64,000 nt of DNA from Brevibacillus agri (lineage in GTDB: Bacteria; Bacillota; Bacilli; Brevibacillales; Brevibacillaceae), in contig NZ_CP026363.1 of assembly GCF_004117055.1 (NCBI RefSeq), positions 1,851,501 to 1,915,500 on the forward strand. The letters run 5' to 3'. Below the pieces are notes generated by a model. That model was not told where the DNA came from and did not search any database. It saw only the letters and a list, made by a program, of their open reading frames with translations. Shown here piece after piece: positions 49,939-60,184 of this stretch; positions within the stretch are counted from its first letter, which is position 1; the number at the start of each line of letters is the position of its first letter. A program made the translations under genes and the position numbers.

Positions 49939-49979
49939 AAAAAAAGCCCGCCCGATCTAGAAGGGGGCTATTCGGGCGG
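49939..49979 (-). terminator. minus-strand terminator upstream of the NTF2-like gene
   Basis: Read on the minus strand, CCGCCCGA and TCGGGCGG pair, followed by GGCTTTTTTT. It either ends a lost gene or attenuates the downstream NTF2-like gene; a TACAAT -10-like box lies after it near 49908. Confidence 0.6.
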
Positions 49980-49984
49980 CAATG

Positions 49985-50245
49985 GAGGACGTAATGTCCA
50001 TCGTAGGGTCTGACAATTTCATCATAGTGCGGACATGTTAAGGGAGAGTAGAGGCAGCATGAAGCATTTGTTAATTTTGGGCGTAGTGCAAGCGAGGAGG
50101 GCAAGCACCTGTTTTTTTTATTTTGCCGATCAACTAGACAGGCATCCATACGGACAGCAGTCGGCTGTCATAAGCTGAAAAGAAGTGCTGGTCCTTTGCA
50201 AGGTCAGCTCTGCTCTACGACGTGAGAAGAGAGGAGAGGAAAGTC
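49985..50245. other. intergenic stretch with two doubtful short frames
   Basis: A 22-codon frame (minus strand, 50025-49957) ends inside the hairpin and lacks a ribosome site, and a 39-codon frame starts at 50059 on the plus strand. Neither has a recognisable family. Confidence 0.35.
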
Positions 50246-50344
50246 ATGGGATGCAGGCGCGGCGGCGGTTTTGGCTTCGGAGGTGGCGGGTTTTTCTGGA
50301 TCATCCTCATCATTCTTCTGGTCACTTCTTTCTGGGATGATTAA
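50246..50344 (+). CDS. 32-aa glycine-rich membrane peptide (YjcZ-like)
   Basis: A short frame behind GAGAGGAGAGGAAAG begins MGCRRGGGFGFGGGGFFW and ends in one hydrophobic helix (IILIILLVTSF) and WDD. Glycine-rich start plus one TM helix recalls the YjcZ/YtzL sporulation peptides of Bacilli. A strong terminator follows 23 bases later, supporting a real transcript. Confidence 0.6.
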   Translation: MGCRRGGGFGFGGGGFFWIILIILLVTSFWDD

Positions 50345-50366
50345 GCTCTGATTGGCAGCATAAGCA

Positions 50367-50414
50367 AAAAAGACTCTGCACGCGGCTTGCGAGCCGAGCC
50401 GGCAGAGTCTTTTT
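50367..50414. terminator. bidirectional terminator
   Basis: AAAAAGACTCTGC and GCAGAGTCTTTTT pair perfectly, with an inner CGGCTTGCGAGCCG hairpin. It serves the small peptide gene. Confidence 0.85.
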
Positions 50415-50454
50415 TGTACAGAGAAAAGATTCTTATCCGTAAAAGCGGAACTAA

Positions 50455-50480
50455 GGCAGCGCCAATGGTTTGGCGCGACC
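50455..50480. repeat. 26-bp palindromic dispersed element, copy 3
   Basis: The core CGCCAATGGTTTGGCG keeps the hairpin. Five of the 26 bases differ from copy 1, and AAGTTTTC follows as at other copies. Confidence 0.45.
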
Positions 50481-50527
50481 AAGTTTTCGAACTGTTGGAA
50501 CAAACTGTTGGAACAAAGCCAGAAGCT

Positions 50528-51265
50528 TTACGCCTTCAAATGCTGCAAAAACTGGCGGGTGCGCTCCTCGCGCGGCGACGAGAACAGCTTGGCCGGGGTA
50601 TCGCGCTCGACGATGACGCCCTGGTCCATAAAAATGACCTCGTCGGCCACTTCGCGGGCAAAGCCCATTTCGTGCGTGACGACGACCATCGTCATCCCTT
50701 CCTGGGCCAGCTCCTTCATGACTTTCAGCACTTCGCCGACCAGCTCGGGGTCGAGCGCAGAGGTCGGCTCGTCGAACAGCATGACTTGCGGGTCCATCGC
50801 CAGCGCGCGGGCAATCCCGACACGCTGCTGCTGGCCGCCGGAGAGCTGTGCCGGGTAATGGTCGAGCTTGTCGCCTAGCCCTACTTTGGACAACAGCTTG
50901 GCCGCTTTGGCCCGCGCGCTCTCTTTGCTTTCCTTTTTGACGGTCACAGGGCCTTCCATGACGTTTTCCACGGCGGTCATGTGCGGAAACAGGTTGTAGC
51001 TTTGAAACACCATCCCTGTCTGTTTGCGCAGCCGCGGGATGCTTGCGCGTTCAAGCTTTTGCGAAAAGTCCAGCTTGACCTCGCCGATCTGCACGCTGCC
51101 GCTGGTCGGCACTTCCAGCGCGTTCAGGCAGCGCAACAGCGTCGTTTTCCCGGAGCCGGAAGGGCCGATGATGACGACGACCTTTCCTTTTTCCACGGTC
51201 AGGGAGATGCCTTTTAACACGTGCAAGTTGTGAAACTGTTTATGCAAATCCGTGATGGTAATCAT
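50528..51265 (-). CDS. tcyC: amino-acid (L-cystine type) ABC transporter ATPase
   Basis: The 245-aa ATPase has Walker [10 protein letters not shown]-loop [11 protein letters not shown], signature [10 protein letters not shown] and Walker [15 protein letters not shown], as in polar amino-acid importers. Length and gene order (binding protein, permease, ATPase) match TcyABC, the cystine importer of Bacillus subtilis; glutamine or other amino acids remain possible. It starts 17 bases after the permease stops. Confidence 0.88.
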   Translation of the reverse strand: MITITDLHKQFHNLHVLKGISLTVEKGKVVVIIGPSGSGKTTLLRCLNALEVPTSGSVQIGEVKLDFSQKLERASIPRLRKQTGMVFQSYNLFPHMTAVENVMEGPVTVKKESKESARAKAAKLLSKVGLGDKLDHYPAQLSGGQQQRVGIARALAMDPQVMLFDEPTSALDPELVGEVLKVMKELAQEGMTMVVVTHEMGFAREVADEVIFMDQGVIVERDTPAKLFSSPREERTRQFLQHLKA

Positions 51266-51282
51266 CTGGGTTCACCTGCTTT

Positions 51283-51978
51283 TTAGACGTAGCGGTCCAG
51301 CTTGTTTTCAATCCGGTCCTGGATGAAAGAGAGGACGAAGCAAATCATCCAGTAAATGAGCGCCGCCTCCGAATAGACGAGCAGCGGCTCATAGGTCGCG
51401 GCGACGATCTCCTGTGCCTTGCGAAACATCTCGGGAACGAGAATCGCCGCCGCCAGCGACGTATCTTTGACCAGGCTGATGAACGAGTTGGACAGGGGCG
51501 GAACAGAGACGCGTGCTGCCTGGGGAAGCACGACCCGGCGCAGCGCCTGCCAGTAGGTCATCCCGAGCGAGTACGCCGCTTCCCACTGTCCTTTGTGAAT
51601 GGACAGGATGGCAGCCCGCACGACTTCGGAAGAATAGGCGCCGACGCTGAGCGAAAAGCCGATGATCGCAGAAGGGAACGGGTCGATCATGATGCCGACG
51701 CTCGGCAAGCCGAAGAAAATGATGAACAGTTGCACCAAGAGCGGCGTCCCGCGAATGAGCGATACATAAAAACGGGCGATGCCCACCAGTGGCTTGATGC
51801 CGGACAGGCGGGCCAAAGCGGTTAAAACAGCGATAATCAGGCCGAAGAAAAAAGAAACGATGGCAAGCGTCAAAGAATAGAGCAAGGCTCCTTTCAAAAG
51901 AGGCAGAAAGGAGCTTTGCGCAATATCCATCCATCGGTTCAGGCGTTCCGGGTTGTCAAAGAAGTTACTTAGAAACAT
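51283..51978 (-). CDS. tcyB: amino-acid (L-cystine type) ABC transporter permease
   Basis: This is a 231-aa permease of the His/Glu/Gln/Arg class with five TM helices. [17 protein letters not shown] and the cytoplasmic loop [28 protein letters not shown] (split across the ATPase contact) are typical, as is [16 protein letters not shown]. The frame opens at TTG 51987, but the ATG at 51978 is preferred. It overlaps the end of the preceding binding-protein gene by 14 bases. Confidence 0.88.
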   Translation of the reverse strand: MFLSNFFDNPERLNRWMDIAQSSFLPLLKGALLYSLTLAIVSFFFGLIIAVLTALARLSGIKPLVGIARFYVSLIRGTPLLVQLFIIFFGLPSVGIMIDPFPSAIIGFSLSVGAYSSEVVRAAILSIHKGQWEAAYSLGMTYWQALRRVVLPQAARVSVPPLSNSFISLVKDTSLAAAILVPEMFRKAQEIVAATYEPLLVYSEAALIYWMICFVLSFIQDRIENKLDRYV

Positions 51979-52795
51979 CTGCACCAAACCATTTCTCGGA
52001 AATTTTTGCGAGGGTACCGTCTTTCGTCATATCATCCAGCGCTTTGTTGAACGCGTCAACCAGCTCTGTGCTGCCTTTGCGGAAGAGGAACCCGTTTTTC
52101 GCGACGTTCGGATCTTTGGCGACAATTTTGATCGGCGTATCCGGCTTTTGCTTGAGGAAGTCCAACAGCGACAGGCCGTCGTTGATCGTGATGTCGACAC
52201 GCTTGGAAGTGAGCAGGTCGATCGCCTGGTTGAAGCCTTCTACCCCGACGATTTCTGCGCCGTTTTTCTTCGCGATGTCCGTGAGGTTGCTCGTCAGCGT
52301 CTGTGCCGCTTTCAAGCCTTTGATATCTTCAAAGCCTTTGACGGTCGTGTTGTCCTTGTGGGTCACAAGAACGGCCGTCGAAACGGTGTACGCATTGGAG
52401 AAATCGTATTTTTCCTGACGGTCCGGGCGGATTCCCACCTGGTTCGCCACGACGTCAAAGCGCTTGGAATCGAGTCCGGCGAACATGGCGTCCCACTGGG
52501 TTTCCTGGAACACAGGCTCGACGCCGATGCGCTTGGCGACTTCCGTTACGACTTCTACGTCATAGCCGGTCAGCTTGCCAGATTGGTCGTGGAAGGTGAA
52601 CGGAGCGTAAGTGCCCTCGGTCCCGATCAAGATTTTTCCGTCCGCTTTTACTTTTTCCAGCAAGTTTTGCTCTTTTTTCTCTTCGCTCGCTGCTGGTGCT
52701 GCGTTGTTTTGTGGCGCTTGGGAAGAAGAGGAGCCGCAGCCTGTCAAAGCGACCAGTAAGGTAGATGCGAGAACGGAAAACAATAGTTTTTTCAT
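51965..52795 (-). CDS. tcyA: amino-acid (L-cystine type) binding lipoprotein, copy next to the permease
   Basis: This is a 276-aa family 3 binding protein. The lipobox LTGC has Cys20 as lipid anchor, followed by a Ser/Ala/Gln-rich linker. The domain then runs [37 protein letters not shown] and [14 protein letters not shown]. It captures the amino acid for the TcyBC permease complex. The next upstream gene is a close paralogue, about three quarters identical by eye, so this is a tandem duplication. Confidence 0.88.
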   Translation of the reverse strand: MKKLLFSVLASTLLVALTGCGSSSSQAPQNNAAPAASEEKKEQNLLEKVKADGKILIGTEGTYAPFTFHDQSGKLTGYDVEVVTEVAKRIGVEPVFQETQWDAMFAGLDSKRFDVVANQVGIRPDRQEKYDFSNAYTVSTAVLVTHKDNTTVKGFEDIKGLKAAQTLTSNLTDIAKKNGAEIVGVEGFNQAIDLLTSKRVDITINDGLSLLDFLKQKPDTPIKIVAKDPNVAKNGFLFRKGSTELVDAFNKALDDMTKDGTLAKISEKWFGADVSK

Positions 52796-52873
52796 AAAGG
52801 AACCCCCACTAAACCGATATGTTTTTTTGATAGGAACATGCTAAAAGGGACGGACAATTTTGTCAACGAACGT

Positions 52874-53692
52874 TTACTTGGTGATGTCTTCGCCGAACCA
52901 TTTTTCGGAGATGGATTTCAGCGTGCCGTCCTGGTGCATGTCATCGAGCACCTTGTTGATCGCGTCCACCAGCTCTGTGCTGCCCTTGCGGAACATGAAC
53001 GCGGTCGGCTGGCCTTCTTCGTTTTTGGTCACGATCTGAATTGGCGTGTCCGGCTTTTGCTTCAGGAAGTCGAGCACGGACAGGTTGTCGTTGATGACGA
53101 CGTCGACGCGTTTTTGTGCGATCAGGTCAATCGCCTGGTTGAAGTTGTCGACGGCGACGATCTCCGCTCCGTGCGAACGGGCGAGGTCGGCGTAGTTGCT
53201 GGTCATGGACTGGCCGGCCTTCAAGCCTTTGATGTCAGCGAAGCCTTTTACAGCCGTATTGTCCTTATGGGTGACGAGAACGGCGCGGGAGATCGTGTAC
53301 GGCTTGGAAAAATCGTATTTTTCCTGGCGGTCTGGGCGAATCCCTACCTGGTTGGCAATCACGTCAAAGCGTTTGGAATCCAGTCCGGCGAACATGGCAT
53401 CCCACTGGGTTTCCTGAAACACCGGCTCGACGCCAAGGCGCTTGGCGACTTCGGTCACGACCTCGACATCGTATCCGGTCAGTTTGCCGGACTGGTCATG
53501 GTACGTAAACGGCGAGTATGTACCTTCCGTTCCGATGACGAGCTTTTTCTCCGCTTTGACTTTTTCCAGCAGGTTTTGCGACGCTGCTGGCGGCGTTGCA
53601 TTATCGGATTGGGAAGGCGCGCCGGAGCTGCTGCAGCCAACGAGTCCCAACAACAGGCAAGAGAGCAGAGTAGAGAAAATGACTTTTTTCAT
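52874..53692 (-). CDS. amino-acid (L-cystine type) binding lipoprotein, first copy of the operon
   Basis: This is a 272-aa paralogue of the downstream binding protein, with lipobox LVGC (Cys20). It has the same domain signature ([40 protein letters not shown]). It differs mainly in the second lobe (SYADLARSHG-type region, ADLARSHGAEIVAVDNFNQA), which could shift ligand preference. It is the first gene of the operon, 78 bases before the second copy, and has a consensus promoter upstream. Confidence 0.88.
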   Translation of the reverse strand: MKKVIFSTLLSCLLLGLVGCSSSGAPSQSDNATPPAASQNLLEKVKAEKKLVIGTEGTYSPFTYHDQSGKLTGYDVEVVTEVAKRLGVEPVFQETQWDAMFAGLDSKRFDVIANQVGIRPDRQEKYDFSKPYTISRAVLVTHKDNTAVKGFADIKGLKAGQSMTSNYADLARSHGAEIVAVDNFNQAIDLIAQKRVDVVINDNLSVLDFLKQKPDTPIQIVTKNEEGQPTAFMFRKGSTELVDAINKVLDDMHQDGTLKSISEKWFGEDITK

Positions 53693-53732
53693 GATGATAA
53701 TCCCCTTTATGTTGATCGAATTTCATGGATTC

Positions 53733-53761
53733 ATAGTAGTAGGCTCATCGGGCTTTGTCAA
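53733..53761 (-). promoter_or_regulatory. consensus sigma-A promoter of the tcy operon
   Basis: On the minus strand TTGACA (53761-53756) and TACTAT (53738-53733) are separated by exactly 17 bases, 41 bases before the first binding-protein gene. No CymR site was identified with confidence. Confidence 0.7.
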
Positions 53762-53887
53762 TCATAAAAATGCTAAATCCGATTTGGTTACTATGAATTG
53801 GTTTTTGCGCAAACGGTTCCTTTTCAGGATTCTCCAATTGCCCCGGGGCTATGTGCGAATGAGAGCCGCTTATTGTGCAAGTAGTGG

Positions 53888-53917
53888 TTGAGGTTGTGGG
53901 CGCACATAGCGTACAAT
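53888..53917 (+). promoter_or_regulatory. candidate promoter of the Imm1-like gene
   Basis: TTGAGG and TACAAT are separated by 18 bases, about 94 bases before the start at 54011. Confidence 0.45.
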
Positions 53918-54010
53918 GAGTACGACCTTGGGAGTTTGCCTGCTTTTTTATGGAGAAAAAGCGGTGAAATAGATGGGACAACAACGAACCGATAAAAGGA
54001 GTCAATCAGC

Positions 54011-54412
54011 ATGTTAAACGACTGGCGTATGTACACGGATGCAAGCGGAACGGAGCAAAAACACGTAGCCTGGCATGAAGTATTGCGGGAAATTGCGCAG
54101 TTGGACGGCGTGAACCGGACGCTCGTGCATGCGGCTTACGGCGACCATGTGGATCTGGTGGTGGCTGGCGGAAACAAAGGCAAGGTGCTGGTTCAATGGA
54201 AGGAACACGAGCCGGGCGAGCAGCATTTTGTGTTGACCACGGGCGAGCAGAGCGCGGTGATGGCGTCGCTCGTCATTGAAGGCGGCGAGGCGGTGTTTCC
54301 GCTCTCCTGGTGCATCCCGCTGGAGAAGGCTGTCCCGCTGTGCGGCGATGTGCTCCGAACTTGCGACAAAGGCGAGCCACAAGAACTGCAATGGCTGCCA
54401 GTAGAAATGTAG
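54011..54412 (+). CDS. Imm1-like protein of unknown function
   Basis: The 133-aa protein is small, acidic and probably cytosolic. Its strand pattern (TLVHAAYGDHVDLVVAGG, KVLVQWKEHEPGEQHFVLTT) and its ending (PLSWCIPLEKAVPLCGDVLR, then GEPQELQWLPV) recall the Imm1 immunity family, whose members end in a similar P-L-E-x-A helix and E-x-W. No toxin gene adjoins, so it might be an orphan immunity gene or an unrelated protein. The ribosome site is AAAAGGAG. The next gene, an AEC carrier, follows 16 bases later. Confidence 0.55.
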   Translation: MLNDWRMYTDASGTEQKHVAWHEVLREIAQLDGVNRTLVHAAYGDHVDLVVAGGNKGKVLVQWKEHEPGEQHFVLTTGEQSAVMASLVIEGGEAVFPLSWCIPLEKAVPLCGDVLRTCDKGEPQELQWLPVEM

Positions 54413-54428
54413 GCGGGGGAAGCGGGCG

Positions 54429-55367
54429 ATGGAATTTCAAACGTTGCAGCAATCCGTTCTCATCATGGCCGTCATTATCGGCATCGGTAGCCTGATCGGT
54501 TACCGCCAGCCGCTGACGGCCGATTCCCGTCAGCTTGTCATTACGATCATTATCAACGTGGCGATGCCGTGTATCATTTTGGACGGAATTTTTCAGACGC
54601 AAATCGACCATCAGCTTTTGATTCAAATTTTTGCAATATTCGTCATTTCGATCGTCCTGAACTGTCTGGGCATTTTTCTCGGTTGGGCGGGGGCCAGGAC
54701 GCTGCCGTTGCCTGCGAAAAAGCGGCGGGAAATCGCGATTTTGTCCGGGCTTGGCAACACCGGCTTCATCGGGCTTCCGCTGTGCGCCGCCTTGTTCGGG
54801 CCAAAAGGCGCCTTGCTGGCGGCGATCTTTGACGCTGGCGTAGACGTCGTGCTCTGGACGGTTGGCGTCATGATGCTGCAGGAAAAAGGCTCGTTTTCGC
54901 TGAAAGGGCTGAAGACGCTTGTCAACATTCCGATGATTGCGATTGTATTCGGACTTGGCTCCGCCCTGGTCGGCTTTGCCCCGCCAGAGCCGGTCAAGCA
55001 TCTGTTCGGCACGCTCGCGAAGCTGGCTTCGCCGCTCGCCATGATGTACATCGGGATGCTGCTTCCGCTGTTTTTGCGCAACAAGCCGCAAGTGTCCCTC
55101 CCGCTGCTCGGGATGCCGCTGGCCTTCAAGCTGTTCGTCTTTCCGCTGCTGACGGCCTTGCTGCTGTCGACCTTTTCGCTGGACAGCGATATCGTCAGCG
55201 TCACGCTCGTGCAGGTGGCGATGCCTACGTTGACGCTCGCCTCGATTCTGTTCGGGCGGTACAAGGCCGACGAGGAAATGGGCGCGATGACGACGGTGTT
55301 TTCCACACTGCTGGCGCTATTGACGATTCCAGCCGTCGTGCTGATGGGAAACTGGCTGTTGCACTAA
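54429..55367 (+). CDS. AEC-family transporter (auxin efflux carrier-like)
   Basis: This 312-aa membrane protein has about 10 TM helices in two inverted halves. Family features are NVAMPCIILDGIFQTQI and LSGLGNTGFIGLPLC in the first half, and LVQVAMPTLTLASILFG in the second. AEC proteins export or take up organic acids such as malate or malonate; the substrate is not readable. The ribosome site is AGGCGGGGGAAG. Confidence 0.88.
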   Translation: MEFQTLQQSVLIMAVIIGIGSLIGYRQPLTADSRQLVITIIINVAMPCIILDGIFQTQIDHQLLIQIFAIFVISIVLNCLGIFLGWAGARTLPLPAKKRREIAILSGLGNTGFIGLPLCAALFGPKGALLAAIFDAGVDVVLWTVGVMMLQEKGSFSLKGLKTLVNIPMIAIVFGLGSALVGFAPPEPVKHLFGTLAKLASPLAMMYIGMLLPLFLRNKPQVSLPLLGMPLAFKLFVFPLLTALLLSTFSLDSDIVSVTLVQVAMPTLTLASILFGRYKADEEMGAMTTVFSTLLALLTIPAVVLMGNWLLH

Positions 55368-55387
55368 AGCGTGCTTGCGCCAGGAAA

Positions 55388-55426
55388 AGCTCCGGTCCTG
55401 CCGCAGATGGCAGGCCGCTTTTTTTT
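55388..55426 (+). terminator. terminator after the AEC gene
   Basis: AGC...CCTGCC and GGCAGG...GCT pair around GCAGAT, followed by TTTTTTTT. Confidence 0.8.
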
Positions 55427-55511
55427 AGGCGCAAGCACTGAAACGAATAAGAACAACCGAAAGTCTAACAAGATAGAAACAATCCGACAGCAATGGAATG
55501 GAGGAACAAAG

Positions 55512-56297
55512 ATGAGAGGAAAGACATGGATGGCCGTTGCGCTGAGCCTCCAACTTCTTGCCGTGGCCCCGGCGCTCGCGGCAACGGGCGGTACGCAAAC
55601 GGCGACGGTTTTGGTAGATGGAAAAGCTGCGGCTCTGCAAAAGCAGGCGATTCTCCAGCAGCAGAAAACATACGTGTCTGCCGCGGACGCAGCCAGCTTG
55701 CTGCAAGCGGCCTGGACGCTCGACGGACAAAAAGGGCAGTTGAAGCTGGGCGAGCGGACGATTGTGTTCCAGTTGGACGCGGGAACAGTGACGGTGGACG
55801 GCAAGACGGTAGCAGGCGGCGAGGCTGCGCTCGTCCGCGGCAAAGAGGTGTACGTGCCGCTGCGCTGGCTCGTGGAGCAGGCAGGGCATGAGATTGCCTG
55901 GAATGAGGAGAAAAAGGCGGTGGAAATCGTGTCGAAAGCGCAAAACGATGCATTTGTCCTCGTGGACGAAAAACAGTTGAGCAAAGAAGAGCAGGACTTC
56001 ATCGAGTCGGTCAAAGGAAAGCGGGGCGTCCATCAGCGGGGAGACTTGTACGTCATTGCCCGCGGCCAGGCTCCCCATCCCGGCTATGGCTTGCAAGTTA
56101 CAAAGGTCGAGCAAAAATGGGAGCAGCTTTTTGTGTACGTCAAGCAGTCAGAGCCTGCGCCGGGGATGATGTATCCGCAAGTGATCGCCTACCCGTATTT
56201 GACGGCAAAAGTGAAGCTCCCACCGTACACGACGATCTCGTTTATAGACGCGGATACGAACAAGCCGCTGTTCGAGGGTCAGGCGCAAGGGCAGTAG
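55512..56297 (+). CDS. secreted protein with copper-amine-oxidase N-terminal and PrcB-C-like domains
   Basis: The 261-aa protein has a signal peptide (WMAVALSLQLLAVAPALA). Then comes a Cu_amine_oxidN1-type module (about 30-140: QTATVLVDGKAAALQKQAI, GKEVYVPLRWLVEQAGHE), a cell-surface beta domain common in Bacilli and unrelated to catalysis. The C-terminal module (about 175-250: HPGYGLQVTKVEQKWEQLFV, then PYLTAKVKLP) resembles the PrcB C-terminal domain known from spirochaete protease complexes. It is likely a wall-associated or secreted binding protein. The ATG at 55512 follows GGAATGGAGG. Confidence 0.8.
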   Translation: MRGKTWMAVALSLQLLAVAPALAATGGTQTATVLVDGKAAALQKQAILQQQKTYVSAADAASLLQAAWTLDGQKGQLKLGERTIVFQLDAGTVTVDGKTVAGGEAALVRGKEVYVPLRWLVEQAGHEIAWNEEKKAVEIVSKAQNDAFVLVDEKQLSKEEQDFIESVKGKRGVHQRGDLYVIARGQAPHPGYGLQVTKVEQKWEQLFVYVKQSEPAPGMMYPQVIAYPYLTAKVKLPPYTTISFIDADTNKPLFEGQAQGQ

Positions 56298-56308
56298 GCG
56301 TTTTCCCA

Positions 56309-56334
56309 AGCAGCGTTTTGGCGCTTGTTTTTCG
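56309..56334 (+). terminator. terminator-like hairpin after the secreted protein gene
   Basis: CAAGC and GCTTG with inner GC pairs, followed by TTTTTC. It overlaps the -35 of the next promoter. Confidence 0.5.
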
Positions 56335-56353
56335 CGTGAAGCTGGTATATGAT
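56325..56353 (+). promoter_or_regulatory. sigma-A promoter of the ABC-F leader
   Basis: TTGTTT and TATGAT are separated by 17 bases. Transcription would begin near 56360, giving a leader of about 390 bases before the ABC-F start. Confidence 0.6.
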
Positions 56354-56392
56354 GGTGGATAAGATTTACCTAATCCTTGGGAATGGAGGTGT

Positions 56393-56560
56393 ATGTACGT
56401 GTTCGGAACTGTTCAGGCATGGTTTGTGGTAGAAACTTCCAGTATGACGCATGATTTTTCTTTCAACGGGACCAGTCTGCCCATTTTTGCGCATACAACT
56501 GAACGGAGTTTCCACAGGCGTACCATGCATCGACCAGGGACGGTTTGTTCTTGTTCATAA
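56393..56560 (+). CDS. upstream ORF in the ABC-F leader (possible regulatory peptide)
   Basis: The frame of up to 55 codons starts at ATG 56393 or, with better spacing from GGAGGT, at GTG 56399. It contains FGTVQAWFVVETSSM and ends TVCSCS. No family is recognised. Its place between a good promoter and an intrinsic terminator suggests that ribosome stalling on it could control read-through into the ABC-F gene. Confidence 0.45.
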   Translation: MYVFGTVQAWFVVETSSMTHDFSFNGTSLPIFAHTTERSFHRRTMHRPGTVCSCS

Positions 56561-56613
56561 TGGGTGACTGACTCGCGCGGCGTTTTGCGCTGGCGAGTGG
56601 CTCCCCTTACGAT

Positions 56614-56641
56614 GCCGCAGGTAATGGCCTGCGGCTTTTTT
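56614..56641 (+). terminator. intrinsic terminator within the ABC-F leader (possible attenuator)
   Basis: GCCGCAGG and CCTGCGGC pair perfectly around TAATGG, followed by TTTTTT. Another stem (ACTCGC/GCGAGT, 56571-56598) lies between it and the upstream ORF. The terminator comes 113 bases before the ABC-F start and after its promoter. Confidence 0.8.
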
Positions 56642-56753
56642 GCGTCCATTTTTGCCTGTTCGCGGGCAAGCGCGGGGGCAAAAGTCGGCCGGGGCCAGCC
56701 AAGGAAGTCCATTATTTTAAACCGTTATCACTAACCAGGGAGGAAATGAACTC

Positions 56754-58703
<1,950 letters not shown>

Positions 58704-58736
58704 GCGCAACTCGCTTTTGCCTGGAGCTTGAGCAAA

Positions 58737-58796
58737 CCAAAAGGCAGCGGAGGCCGCGGACGAGAAAACAGTCCGGGACTTCCGCTGCCTTTGGCG
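58737..58796. terminator. bidirectional terminator between the ABC-F and MFS genes
   Basis: CCAAAAGGCAGCGGAGG and CTTCCGCTGCCTTTGG form a long stem between convergent genes. Confidence 0.75.
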
Positions 58797-58820
58797 TTTG
58801 CCGCGCATACGGGCTTTTGC

Positions 58821-60002
58821 TTAATTCGAGGTTTGCATGGTCGGCTCCGGGTCGGGCAGCCGCCGATAGCTGCCGAAAAACCAGAGCAGAATCAGCACCA
58901 TCAGGACGCCGCCGAGAAAAAACGGTCCGCTGTGGGAAAATTGGTAGACCGCGCCGCCTGCCAGTGGACCCAAAATCCGTCCGAGGCTGTCCATCGAGCT
59001 GATCGCCCCGCTGGTCACGCCTTGCCCTTGCGTAGTGCGCTGCGTAATCATCGCGGTAGCGGTTGCCCGGATCATGCCTTGTCCAGCCCCGAACAAGGAC
59101 AAAATCAAGGCCAGCGCCCAAAAGTTGCCGGACAGCGGAATCGCGAAAAAGCCGATGCCGTAAAAGATCATCCCCAGCGCAAGCACAGAGGCTTCCCCGA
59201 ACTGCTTGACCAGTCTGCCGATCAGGCCGCCCTGCACCAAGGCCGCGATAATGCCCATGACGAGGAACATGTAGCCGAGGTCTTTGGACGTAAAGCCGTA
59301 CAGATCGCTGATGAACAGCGCAAAGGTCGTCTCCAGCCCGGAAAAGGCGAACGAGACGACAAACAGGATCGCATAGAGCAAAGACAGGGAACCGAACAGA
59401 GAAGTGAACGGGTTTTCCCTTGCTTCTTTTTGCAGGCTCGTCCGCTTTTCCTTGGGCAAGCTCTCCGGCAAGGCGACAAGAATGAAGAGGAACGTAACGA
59501 ACGCGACGATTCCCGAAGCGTAAAACGGAATCGCAAACCCGTACCCGCTGAGCAGGCCGCCAATGACGGGGCCGAACACAAAGCTGAGCCCGATTCCGGC
59601 ACCGACTACGCCCATTCCTTTTGCCCGCTCTTCAGACGGAAACAGGTCTGCGACCATGGCTGTTACCGTAGGCAGAGCCGCTGCGGAGACGATGCCGCCC
59701 AGGATGCGGTACATGAGCATTTCCGCATAGCTGTCCGCCATCCCAAACAGGATAAACGTGACGGCAAAGCCGAGAAGGCCAAAAGAGACGAGCGGCTTTC
59801 GCCCGATCCGGTCGGAGAGGCTTCCCCATACAGGTGCGAACAATAGCTGCATGATGTTGTAGCTGGCGAACAAAACGCCGATTTGAAAGGAAGACGCACC
59901 CAGTTTTTCTGCAAAGAAAGGGAGAATGGGAATGATGATGCCAAACCCGAGCATGGTCAAAAAGGCGATGAAGAACAAGAGGGCCAGGTACTTCTTATTC
60001 AC
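58821..60002 (-). CDS. DHA1-family MFS multidrug exporter
   Basis: This 393-aa major facilitator protein has 12 TM helices. TM1 is FFIAFLTMLGFGIIIPILPF. Motif A is GSLSDRIGRKPLVSFGL, motif B RILGGIVSAA and motif C GAGIGLSFVFGPVIGGLLSG, all characteristic of drug:H+ antiporters of the TetA/NorA/YceL type. It converges on the ABC-F gene, so the region pairs a possible ribosome-protection factor with an efflux pump. Substrate and regulator are unknown. Confidence 0.92.
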   Translation of the reverse strand: MNKKYLALLFFIAFLTMLGFGIIIPILPFFAEKLGASSFQIGVLFASYNIMQLLFAPVWGSLSDRIGRKPLVSFGLLGFAVTFILFGMADSYAEMLMYRILGGIVSAAALPTVTAMVADLFPSEERAKGMGVVGAGIGLSFVFGPVIGGLLSGYGFAIPFYASGIVAFVTFLFILVALPESLPKEKRTSLQKEARENPFTSLFGSLSLLYAILFVVSFAFSGLETTFALFISDLYGFTSKDLGYMFLVMGIIAALVQGGLIGRLVKQFGEASVLALGMIFYGIGFFAIPLSGNFWALALILSLFGAGQGMIRATATAMITQRTTQGQGVTSGAISSMDSLGRILGPLAGGAVYQFSHSGPFFLGGVLMVLILLWFFGSYRRLPDPEPTMQTSN

Positions 60003-60184
60003 AACATTTACCTCGTTTCACACAAATATCAGCTACTATTTGCTTGCATTTTCCACCTTACGTGAACGAAGTGTCGAAGTCAAGCGAGCGGCGTGGGCAG
60101 CATTGCCGATAGCGTGCTATAATGGAAAAGAAACAAGAATCGTTTTGCAAGTTGTCTAGTATATATCCATGAGGTGTTTGTCAC

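Noticed and set aside
49957..50025. 22-codon minus-strand frame as a leader peptide
   Set aside because: There is no ribosome site before its ATG, so translation is unlikely.
50059..50178. 39-codon plus-strand frame
   Set aside because: Only a weak purine-rich stretch precedes it, its composition is not protein-like, and no terminator is associated.
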